A DNA stretch of 5,191 bases from an uncultured Eubacteriales bacterium (lineage in GTDB: Bacteria; Bacillota_A; Clostridia; Christensenellales; Aristaeellaceae). The position numbers and the translations under genes are program-made. The notes under the pieces are model-generated. The model worked only from the letters and a program-made list of their open reading frames with translations. It ran no database searches and was not told the DNA's origin. Every line of letters starts with the position of its first letter. Within the stretch, counting starts at the first letter, position 1. This document shows, piece after piece, positions 1 to 5,191 of the stretch. The stretch is taken from assembly GCA_902803675.1 (NCBI GenBank), contig CADCQZ010000172.1, positions 1 to 5,191 on the forward strand, in the 5' to 3' direction.

Positions 1-1632
1 GTGGAAGCGATCCGCCACGAGGTGGGCACCTGCTACCGCTGCCACGAGGTGGTGGAGCCCATGGTCAGCAAGCAGTGGTTCGTGAAGATGGAGCCCCTGG
101 CCGGCCCGGCGATCGAAGCCGTGAGGAGCGGCGAGACCCGTTTCGTGCCGGAGAGGTTCAGCAAGATCTACTACAACTGGATGGAGAACGTGCGCGACTG
201 GTGCATCAGCCGTCATCTGTGGTGGGGCCACCGCATTCCCGCCTGGTACTGCGACACCTGCGGCGAAACGATCGTGTCCCGCGAGGATCCGGCGGCCTGC
301 CCGCACTGCGGCGGCGCTCTCAGGCAGGATGAGGACGTGCTGGACACCTGGTTCTCCTCGGCGCTCTGGCCCTTCTCCACGCTCGGCTGGCCGGAGGAGA
401 CCGAAGACCTGAAGTACTTCTATCCCACCAGCACGCTGGTGACGGGCTACGATATCATCTTCTTCTGGGTCGCCAGGATGATCTTCTCCGGTGTGGAGCA
501 GATGGGCAAGGCCCCCTTCGACACGGTGGTGATCCACGGCCTGGTGCGCGACGCCCTGGGGAGGAAGATGTCCAAGTCCCTGGGCAACGGCATCGATCCC
601 CTGGAGATCATCGACAAATACGGCGCGGACGCGCTGCGCTTCTCCCTGGTGCAGGGCATCAGCCCGGGCAATGATACCCGGTTCAGCACGGAAAAGGTGG
701 AGATGGCCCGGAACTTCGCCAACAAGATCTGGAACGCCGCCCGTTTCGTGATGATGAACTGCCCCGATCAGGTGCAGGCGGTGGATACATCGGCGCTGCG
801 CCTGGAGGATCAGTGGATCCTGACCCGGTATCAGGAGACCGTCAGGCAGGTGACCGCCAACTTCTCCGAAGCGGACTATGGCCTTGCCGCCCAGAAGATC
901 TATGACTTCGCCTGGAGCGAGTTCTGTGACTGGTACATCGAAATGAGCAAATCCGGCCTGAACGGCGATGATGCCGCCCGCAAGGCCAATGTGCAGGCGG
1001 TGCTGATCACCGTGCTCAGCGGCCTGACGCAGCTGCTGCATCCCTTCATGCCCTTCATCACCGAGGAGATCTACGCGTACCTGCCCGGGCATAAGGGAGA
1101 ATCCTGCATGCTCAGCGCCTGGCCTCAGGTGAGGGATGAGTGGGACAGCCCGGCGGAAGCGAAAATGATGGACGACGTCATGGACATGATCCGCTCCATC
1201 CGCAACCTGCGCGCCGGGATGAATGTCCAGCCCGGGCACCGCGCCCAGCTGATGGTCCATCCCTCCGGGGATATGGGCCCGGTCCTTATGTCCCAGGAAA
1301 ACGCCTTCAGGCGCCTGGCGGGCGTGAGCACGCTGTCGATCCTGCCGGAGGACAAAACGCCGGAGGGCAACACGGTCACGGCTGTGTGTGCCGCCGGGGA
1401 ATACTTCATCCCCCTGGGAGAACTGGTGGATATCGCCGCGGAGCTCAAGCGCCTCACGAAAGAAAAGGACAGGCTCCTGGACGAGATCCGTCGGGGCGAA
1501 GGCAAGCTCAGCAACGCCGGCTTCGTCGCCAAAGCGCCCCAGCAGCTGGTGGAGGCCGAAAAGCAGAAGATCCTGAAGAACCGGGAGATGCTGGCCACCC
1601 TTGAGAACCGCATCGGGAAACTCCATGAATAA
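1..1632 (+). CDS. valS: Valyl-tRNA synthetase, C-terminal 543 residues (5' end outside the window)
   Basis: Cytoplasmic class Ia aminoacyl-tRNA synthetase that joins valine to tRNA-Val using ATP. The reading frame is open from base 1, so the true start, the HIGH motif and roughly the first third of a usual 870-900-residue ValRS lie upstream of the window; residue numbers here count from base 1. Visible in order: a CYRC pair (C11, C14) leading into the ValRS-typical [13 protein letters not shown]; the [16 protein letters not shown] block (about 67-82); a four-Cys zinc-ribbon-like insert (C84, C87, C100, C103); [20 protein letters not shown]; the catalytic KMSKS loop (189-193); the anticodon-binding helical domain (about 262-410); and a charged C-terminal coiled coil (about 475-541), the tRNA-binding arm that separates ValRS from IleRS and LeuRS. 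No frameshift or missing visible motif. It ends in TAA, inside the start of rsmH, and is probably the first or an early gene of this unit; any T-box or promoter would be upstream and is not visible. Confidence 0.97.
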   Translation: MEAIRHEVGTCYRCHEVVEPMVSKQWFVKMEPLAGPAIEAVRSGETRFVPERFSKIYYNWMENVRDWCISRHLWWGHRIPAWYCDTCGETIVSREDPAACPHCGGALRQDEDVLDTWFSSALWPFSTLGWPEETEDLKYFYPTSTLVTGYDIIFFWVARMIFSGVEQMGKAPFDTVVIHGLVRDALGRKMSKSLGNGIDPLEIIDKYGADALRFSLVQGISPGNDTRFSTEKVEMARNFANKIWNAARFVMMNCPDQVQAVDTSALRLEDQWILTRYQETVRQVTANFSEADYGLAAQKIYDFAWSEFCDWYIEMSKSGLNGDDAARKANVQAVLITVLSGLTQLLHPFMPFITEEIYAYLPGHKGESCMLSAWPQVRDEWDSPAEAKMMDDVMDMIRSIRNLRAGMNVQPGHRAQLMVHPSGDMGPVLMSQENAFRRLAGVSTLSILPEDKTPEGNTVTAVCAAGEYFIPLGELVDIAAELKRLTKEKDRLLDEIRRGEGKLSNAGFVAKAPQQLVEAEKQKILKNREMLATLENRIGKLHE

Positions 1633-2575
1633 TACAGGGTACCATGTGCCTGTCATGGCAACGGAGGTGATCTCCGCGCTCTCTCCACGCCCCGGCGGCG
1701 TCTACGCGGACGGGACCCTGGGCGGCGGCGGCCACAGCGAGCTCATCCTCCGGGCCATGGAGGGCCGCGGCGCGCTGTACGGGATCGACCGGGATGAGGA
1801 AGCGATCCGTTTCGCTTCCGCCCGGCTGAGCGCGTACGGCGCTTTTCATCCGATCCACGGCAATTTCCATGACGTGGCATCGCTCCTGCCGCCCGGCACG
1901 GCGCTGTCCGGCGGCCTGATCGACCTGGGGGTGTCATCCCATCAGCTCGATGAGGCGGACCGGGGCTTCAGCTATCATGAAGACGCCCTGCTGGACATGC
2001 GCATGGACAGGAGCCGGGGCATGACGGCGGCGGATTATCTTTCGTCGGTCGATGAAAAGGAACTGACGCGCGTGCTGCGCGATTACGCGGACGAGAAATG
2101 GGCTGCCCGGATCGCGTCGGTGCTGTGTGAGAAACGAAAGGCCGCGCCGATCCGGACCACGATGGATCTGGTGCGCGTGGTGGACGCGGCGATCCCCAAA
2201 GCGGTCCGCATGAAGGATCCAGGGCACAGCGCCAGAAGGACTTTCCAGGCGGTGCGCATCGCGGTGAACGACGAGATAGCGCCTCTTGAAAAGGCCCTGC
2301 GGGACTGGGTGGACTGCCTTGAGCCGGGCGGCCGTCTGTGTGTGATCACTTTTCATTCCATCGAGGACCGCATCGTCAAGAACACGTTCCGGAGCCTGCA
2401 GTATCCCTGTGTGTGTCCGCCGAAAGCCCCGGTATGCACCTGCGGGAGGAAGCCGGTGGGCCGGGTGCTTTTCGGCGGTGCCGTCAAGCCCGGCGAAGAT
2501 GAAACTCAGGCCAATCCGAGGGCCCGCAGCGCTCTGCTCCGGGTGTTTGAGAAGGCGGGTGCTGATCTGACATGA
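1625..2575 (+). CDS. rsmH: 16S rRNA (cytosine1402-N4)-methyltransferase RsmH (MraW)
   Basis: SAM-dependent methyltransferase that methylates N4 of C1402 in the 16S rRNA decoding centre, acting on the 30S subunit. The protein is 316 residues, normal for the family. Seen: N-terminal [10 protein letters not shown] (6-15), SAM-binding motif [10 protein letters not shown] (29-38), GIDRD (53-57), the family signature [11 protein letters not shown] (99-109) followed by RGFSY and LDMRMD, then [17 protein letters not shown] (201-217), [12 protein letters not shown] (241-252), a CxC-x6-CxC segment (C262, C264, C271, C273) and the terminal [11 protein letters not shown]. Small departures from the commonest forms are DLGVSSH for DLGVSSP and HSARR for HPARR. 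I chose ATG 1625 because the family N-terminus begins just before HVPV; an in-frame TTG at 1601 would add 8 unrelated residues. The start overlaps the valS stop by 8 nt (ATGAATAA) with only a weak Shine-Dalgarno candidate (GGGAA near 1615), which suggests coupling. Unusually, the neighbours are not mraZ, ftsL or pbp genes; it could be the only copy, relocated, or a second RsmH paralogue. Confidence 0.96.
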   Translation: MNNTGYHVPVMATEVISALSPRPGGVYADGTLGGGGHSELILRAMEGRGALYGIDRDEEAIRFASARLSAYGAFHPIHGNFHDVASLLPPGTALSGGLIDLGVSSHQLDEADRGFSYHEDALLDMRMDRSRGMTAADYLSSVDEKELTRVLRDYADEKWAARIASVLCEKRKAAPIRTTMDLVRVVDAAIPKAVRMKDPGHSARRTFQAVRIAVNDEIAPLEKALRDWVDCLEPGGRLCVITFHSIEDRIVKNTFRSLQYPCVCPPKAPVCTCGRKPVGRVLFGGAVKPGEDETQANPRARSALLRVFEKAGADLT

Positions 2576-3450
2576 GCACGCTTTACGTGGTGGCGACCCC
2601 CATCGGCAATCTGAAGGATCTGAGCCCCCGCGCTCTGGAGACGCTCAGGCAGGTGTCCCTGATCGCGGCGGAGGATACCCGGGTCACGATGAAGCTCCTG
2701 AGCGCTTTTGATATCCATACGCCCCTCGTGTCCAGCCACCGGCACAACGAAAGCGGCGTGGCGCCCCATATCGTCGAAAGGATGCTCCGGGAGGATATCG
2801 ACGCCGCCCTGGTGACGGACGCCGGCACGCCCTGCGTATCCGATCCCGGATGGGCCCTGGTGAACAGGTGCAGGGAAGAGGGGATCGATGTCGTTGCCGT
2901 GCCCGGTCCCTGCGCGGCGGCCGCGGCTCTGGCTGTCAGCGGGTTCGAGGTCACGGAGTTTTCGTTTTACGGTTTCCTGCCCAGGGAAAAGCGTCCTCTG
3001 GAGGAAAAACTCCGCGCCATCGGGGAAAGAGGGATCTGCGCGGTGGTCTATGAATCGCCGTTCCGCGTCAAAGACCTGGTGGAGGCCGTGCGGGATACGC
3101 TTCCCGGCGCGCGACTGTGCCTGTGCGCGGAAATGACCAAGCTCCATGAGCGCTCCTACAGGGGCACGCCCGGCGAGGTGCTTTCCCTTCTTACGGCGGA
3201 CACGAACAGCGCCAAAGGCGAGTACTGCCTGGTGATGGACGTGAAAAACGTACCTGCTCCGGAAAAAGAGGAGCCCGTATCGACTCCGGAAGCGCTGATC
3301 TTCGAACAGCTGCTCGCGGGGGCATCCCTGAAAGAGGCCCGTGCACGAGCACAGGAAAAGGTGGGCAAGAACAGGGCTTACGCCGCTTCTCTCCGGGTCA
3401 AGAGATTTCTTGAGGAGCAGGCCGAAGCGGGATCGGGATCCGATGAGTGA
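2572..3450 (+). CDS. rsmI: 16S rRNA (cytidine1402-2'-O)-methyltransferase RsmI
   Basis: Tetrapyrrole-methylase-fold enzyme that uses SAM to methylate the 2'-O of C1402 of 16S rRNA, the nucleotide whose base RsmH methylates. It has 292 residues, close to the family norm. Seen: VATPIGNLKDLSPRALETL (7-25), AEDTR (33-37), SHRHNE (55-60), LVTDAGTPCVSDPG (80-93), VPGPCAAAAAL (110-120) with SGF, FYGFLP (132-137), YESPFR (160-165), AEMTKLHE (186-193), GEYCLVM (216-222) and a basic helical C-terminal domain (about 239-285, LKEARARAQEKVGKNRAYA) matching the family's small C-terminal helical region. The start is ATG 2572, whose ATGA overlaps the rsmH stop; no strong Shine-Dalgarno lies upstream, so re-initiation by ribosomes finishing rsmH is likely. 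Odd points: YESPFR where YESPHR or YESTHR is usual, and AEMTK where RELTK is usual; the core SAM-binding motifs are intact, so I expect an active enzyme. The identification is firm from the motif series. Confidence 0.95.
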   Translation: MSTLYVVATPIGNLKDLSPRALETLRQVSLIAAEDTRVTMKLLSAFDIHTPLVSSHRHNESGVAPHIVERMLREDIDAALVTDAGTPCVSDPGWALVNRCREEGIDVVAVPGPCAAAAALAVSGFEVTEFSFYGFLPREKRPLEEKLRAIGERGICAVVYESPFRVKDLVEAVRDTLPGARLCLCAEMTKLHERSYRGTPGEVLSLLTADTNSAKGEYCLVMDVKNVPAPEKEEPVSTPEALIFEQLLAGASLKEARARAQEKVGKNRAYAASLRVKRFLEEQAEAGSGSDE

Positions 3451-4795
3451 CACGAAGGGAGATTTCTCCAAGGGAAGCATACTGAAGACCATCATCCGCC
3501 TGGGACTTCCGATCACCCTGGCGGAGCTGGTGCATGTGCTCTACAATATCGTTGACCGGATCTATATCGGCAATATGCCCGGGAACGGTACCCTGGCCCT
3601 GACGGGACTGGGGATATCCTTCCCGCTGATCACCCTGATCAACGCGTTTGCCAATCTTTTCAGCACGGGCGGGGCCACCCTGGCCACCATCGCCCGGGGA
3701 GAAGGGGATGACCTCAAGGCGCAGTCCATCACGAACTGCGCCTTTACCATGCTCCTGATGACGGGCGCTTTCCTTTCGGCCGTCATGTTTCTGGGAGCGC
3801 CCCTGTTCCTTGTATGGCTGGGCGGGGACAGCCTCACCCTGTCCTTTGCCCTTGACTATTTCCGCGTCTATGTCCTCGGGACCGTCCCGGTGCTCATCAG
3901 CCTCGGGATGAATCCCTTCATCAACGCTCAGGGGTTTCCCAGGGAGGGCATGGTCACCGTCGTCCTGGGCGCGGCGCTGAATATCGCCCTGGATCCGCTG
4001 TTCATCTACACTTTCGGCATGGGCGTCTCCGGCGCCGCTCTGGCAACGGTCATTTCCCAGACCGCCAGCGCCCTTTGGGCCCTCGTCTTCCTCCACGGCC
4101 GCCGGCCTTCCGTCCGCCTGACGGGCCTTGAACTGGACCGCGGTCACATCCTCAGCATGATCCGTCTGGGCATGACGGGCTTTACGTTCAAGATGACCAA
4201 CAGCGTCACTCAGGCCGTCGTCAACCTGACATTGAGGGCCTGGGGCGGCGCCCTGAGCACTCTGTATATCGGGGCCGTGAGCCTGATCAATTCGGTACGG
4301 GAGATCATCAGCCTCCCGTCCGGCGGCCTCACCACGGCGGGCCAGAGCGTGACGAGCTACAATTACGGTGCCGGGCTCAGGCACCGCGTGTCCGAGAGCA
4401 TCAGGGTCACTCTGACCGAGAGCCTTCTGATCAATACGGCGCTGTGGGCCGTGGTGATGTTTTTTCCCCGGCTGCTCCTGTCGGTGTTCTCTTCGGATGA
4501 GGAGCTCATCGATCTTACCGTGCACTGCGCGCGCATCTATTTCGGCGCGTTCCCTTTCATGGCGCTCCAGACCTCCGGGCAGACCACCTTCGTGGCGCTG
4601 AACCGTTCAGGCTGCGCGCTGTTTTTCTCTCTTTTGCGCAAGATCGTCCTCGTGGCTCCCTTCACGCTCCTGCTGCCGGCCCTGGGGCTGGGCGCGGACG
4701 GCGTGTTCTGGGCGGAGTTTTTGAGCCAGGTCATCGGGGCCACTGCCTGCTTTACCACCATGTATCATCTGATCTGGAAGAAAATGAAAGCCTGA
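3443..4795 (+). CDS. MATE family efflux transporter (MepA/NorM-like), substrate unknown
   Basis: Inner-membrane cation-coupled exporter of the multidrug and toxic compound extrusion family. It has 450 residues, the usual MATE length, nearly all hydrophobic, consistent with 12 helices in two halves joined by a polar loop (about 217-235). Seen: the N-terminal FSKGSILKTIIRLGLPITLAELVHVLYNIVDRIYIG region (about 8-43, D38 in TM1), FSTGGATLATIARGEGD (73-89), NIALDPLFIYTFGMGVSGAALATVISQ region (180-206, D184), and in the second half LPSGGLTTAGQSVTSYNYGAG (291-311), the pseudo-repeat counterpart. ATG 3443 was chosen because MATE homology starts there; an in-frame GTG at 3341 lies deep inside rsmI and would add 34 polar residues. 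The start overlaps the rsmI stop by 8 nt (ATGAGTGA), with only a weak GGGA four bases upstream. Substrate cannot be read from sequence: drugs, dyes or metabolites are all possible. It is the only non-translation gene in the unit and is probably the last gene before the rimP promoter. Confidence 0.93.
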   Translation: MSDTKGDFSKGSILKTIIRLGLPITLAELVHVLYNIVDRIYIGNMPGNGTLALTGLGISFPLITLINAFANLFSTGGATLATIARGEGDDLKAQSITNCAFTMLLMTGAFLSAVMFLGAPLFLVWLGGDSLTLSFALDYFRVYVLGTVPVLISLGMNPFINAQGFPREGMVTVVLGAALNIALDPLFIYTFGMGVSGAALATVISQTASALWALVFLHGRRPSVRLTGLELDRGHILSMIRLGMTGFTFKMTNSVTQAVVNLTLRAWGGALSTLYIGAVSLINSVREIISLPSGGLTTAGQSVTSYNYGAGLRHRVSESIRVTLTESLLINTALWAVVMFFPRLLLSVFSSDEELIDLTVHCARIYFGAFPFMALQTSGQTTFVALNRSGCALFFSLLRKIVLVAPFTLLLPALGLGADGVFWAEFLSQVIGATACFTTMYHLIWKKMKA

Positions 4796-4920
4796 CGAAT
4801 GTCTGACGGGCACGGAGCCTTCCGCCCGCAGCCCCCGGCAAAAGCCGCGGACCGTTGCGGAGCAAGGGCCATTTTCGCTGAAAATCGCGCCGTTTCGGGG
4901 CCTTAAACGCTAAATAATCC
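4796..4920. other. GC-rich intergenic block with small hairpins, no clear terminator
   Basis: This stretch between the MATE stop and the next promoter has no convincing ORF. It carries several short inverted repeats: CGGGC 4807-4811 with GCCCG 4824-4828 (plus GGA/TCC inside), CGGC 4836-4839 with GCCG 4844-4847 around an AAAA loop, and the exact ATTTTC/GAAAAT palindrome at 4871-4885 with a 3-nt loop. None is followed by a U-tract, so an ordinary intrinsic terminator for the upstream operon is not evident; termination may be Rho-dependent, or transcription may read through into the rimP unit. Confidence 0.6.
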
Positions 4921-4949
4921 TTGTAAACACGTTTTTCATATGATATAAT
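4921..4949 (+). promoter_or_regulatory. Sigma-A type promoter for the rimP unit, with extended -10
   Basis: A -35 box TTGTAA (4921-4926, four of six matches to TTGACA) is separated by exactly 17 bases from a perfect TATAAT -10 box (4944-4949). TG at 4941-4942 gives an extended -10 (TGATATAAT). The spacer is AT-rich and stands out against the GC-rich surroundings. Transcription should start near 4955-4958. The next gene on this strand begins at 5090, which leaves a leader of about 130 nt. This is the only strong promoter I see in the window. Confidence 0.82.
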
Positions 4950-4954
4950 CTGCT

Positions 4955-4972
4955 CGCTGACTTATGTCAGCG
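4955..4972 (+). promoter_or_regulatory. Perfect stem-loop at the presumed 5' end of the rimP mRNA
   Basis: CGCTGAC (4955-4961) pairs without mismatch with GTCAGCG (4966-4972) around the loop TTAT. It begins 6 bases after the -10 box, so the transcript would start at or inside the hairpin's first bases. A TTTT run follows at 4976-4979, but a terminator this close to the start would make little sense. A 5'-terminal stem that shields the mRNA from 5'-dependent decay, or the first part of the leader fold, is more likely. That role is inferred from position only. Confidence 0.6.
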
Positions 4973-4996
4973 GAGTTTTATTGAAAGAGGGTCTGC

Positions 4997-5073
4997 AAAG
5001 AGTGGGAGCTTTCGGGGAATGTTCAGGGAGGCGTCTGCCTTCTTGTTTCCCCATAAAGGCTCGTCCGCTCTTT
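4997..5073 (+). promoter_or_regulatory. Long extended hairpin in the rimP leader, possible attenuator
   Basis: A 77-nt near-continuous hairpin can be drawn by hand. Base stem: AAAGAGTGG (4997-5005) with CCGCTCTTT (5065-5073), 9 pairs including one U-G. Next: GAGCTTT (5006-5012) with AAGGCTC (5056-5062), offset by a GT bulge at 5063-5064. Next: GGGGAA (5014-5019) with TTCCCC (5047-5052). Tip: CAGGGAGGC (5024-5032) with GCCTTCTTG (5037-5045), loop GTCT. The bases after it, CTTGTTTG (5074-5081), are U-rich, so it could act as an intrinsic terminator or attenuator just before the coding start at 5090. From memory, leaders with an AAAGAGTGG-like stem precede rimP in other Firmicutes; that resemblance is unverified. 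The ligand or signal, if any, is unknown. Confidence 0.6.
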
Positions 5074-5089
5074 CTTGTTTGAGAAGGGC

Positions 5090-5191
5090 ATGAAGGGAAA
5101 CGCGAAGAACAAAAAGATCCAGATGGAGAAGCTCCGGGACGTATGCTCCGCGCTGGCGGAGGAAAAGGGCCTGACGCTGTATGACGTGAAC
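5090..5191 (+). CDS. rimP: Probable ribosome maturation factor RimP, N-terminal 34 residues (cut by window end)
   Basis: Only the first 34 codons are present. The residues include MEKLRDVCSALAEEKGLTLYDVN, matching the RimP N-terminal pattern of a helix (…L…PI/ALAEE.G) followed by the first strand 'L.L.DV'. RimP is a cytoplasmic factor that binds free 30S subunits and helps their maturation; in many bacteria it leads the rimP-nusA-infB operon, which fits its own promoter and leader here. Start choice is uncertain. ATG 5090 has a purine-rich AGAAGGG (5082-5088), but that lies only a base or two upstream, closer than usual. An in-frame ATG at 5123 would remove 11 mostly basic residues and lacks a clear Shine-Dalgarno. 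An in-frame TTG at 5075 would lie right at the leader hairpin. The short visible part keeps the identity tentative. Confidence 0.62.
   Translation, partial: MKGNAKNKKIQMEKLRDVCSALAEEKGLTLYDVN

Noticed and set aside
1601..1624. TTG 1601 as an upstream start for rsmH
   Set aside because: It adds 8 residues not typical of the family; ATG 1625 gives the usual N-terminus and the compact 8-nt overlap.
1..1632. valS as a truncated pseudogene lacking the HIGH motif
   Set aside because: The frame is open to the first base of the window, so the missing N-terminal part is best explained by the window edge; no internal damage is seen.
3429..3440. Tandem GGGATC repeat just before the MATE start
   Set aside because: Two 6-base copies encoding part of the Gly/Ser-rich tail of RsmI; too short to mean anything as a repeat.
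3341..3442. GTG 3341 as start of the MATE gene
   Set aside because: It would add 34 polar, Arg-rich residues encoded inside rsmI; MATE homology begins at ATG 3443.
2506..3516. A 336-codon open frame on the - strand opposite rsmH/rsmI
   Set aside because: It lies wholly opposite rsmI and the ends of its neighbours, whose motifs are unmistakable; the predicted protein is Arg/His/Gly-rich and low in family-like pattern, typical of antisense frames in GC-rich DNA.
3398..4525. A 375-codon open frame on the - strand opposite the MATE gene
   Set aside because: Its translation is a run of Gly, Asp, Gln, His and Arg with no recognisable domain, as expected for the mirror of a hydrophobic membrane protein gene; the + strand MATE gene explains the region.
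4834..4850. GGC-AAAA-GCC hairpin as the terminator of the MATE operon
   Set aside because: The stem is short with a bulge and is followed by GC-rich sequence, not a U-tract.
4955..4980. Hairpin plus TTTT run as an intrinsic terminator
   Set aside because: The stem starts only about 6 bases after the -10 box, so the RNA would end almost as soon as it began; a 5' protective stem is more reasonable.

Overview
The window is a GC-rich stretch (well over half G+C by eye, not counted) with every gene on the + strand. The gene set and style suggest a GC-rich member of the Bacillota, most likely an uncultured Clostridia-type bacterium: a ValRS with C-terminal coiled coil, an RsmH with the Cys-rich CxCPP...CxCG segment common in Firmicutes, a MepA-like MATE transporter, and a sigma-A promoter plus structured leader before what looks like rimP. 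This placement is an inference from protein and signal style; no marker gene fixes it.

Layout. Positions 1-1632 hold the C-terminal part of valyl-tRNA synthetase (valS), cut only by the window edge. It overlaps by 8 nt with rsmH (1625-2575), which overlaps by 4 nt (ATGA) with rsmI (2572-3450), which overlaps by 8 nt with a MATE-family transporter gene (3443-4795). No gap separates these four genes, so they look like one transcription unit with translational coupling. Positions 4796-4920 are a GC-rich non-coding block with small hairpins but no clear intrinsic terminator. A strong promoter (4921-4949) then starts a new unit: a small hairpin at the presumed 5' end of the RNA (4955-4972), a 77-nt extended hairpin followed by a U-rich stretch (4997-5073), and the first 34 codons of a probable rimP (5090 to the window end).

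How the genes fit together. Three of the five genes certainly serve translation: ValRS charges tRNA-Val, while RsmH and RsmI are known to modify the same 16S rRNA nucleotide, C1402 (N4 and 2'-O methylation, giving m4Cm). Their translational coupling here is the most notable point, because rsmH usually sits in the mra/dcw cell-wall cluster. The probable rimP (30S maturation) continues the theme. The MATE transporter is the outlier. I see no mobile element, CRISPR array, tRNA or rRNA gene, and no clearly new defence or biosynthetic system.
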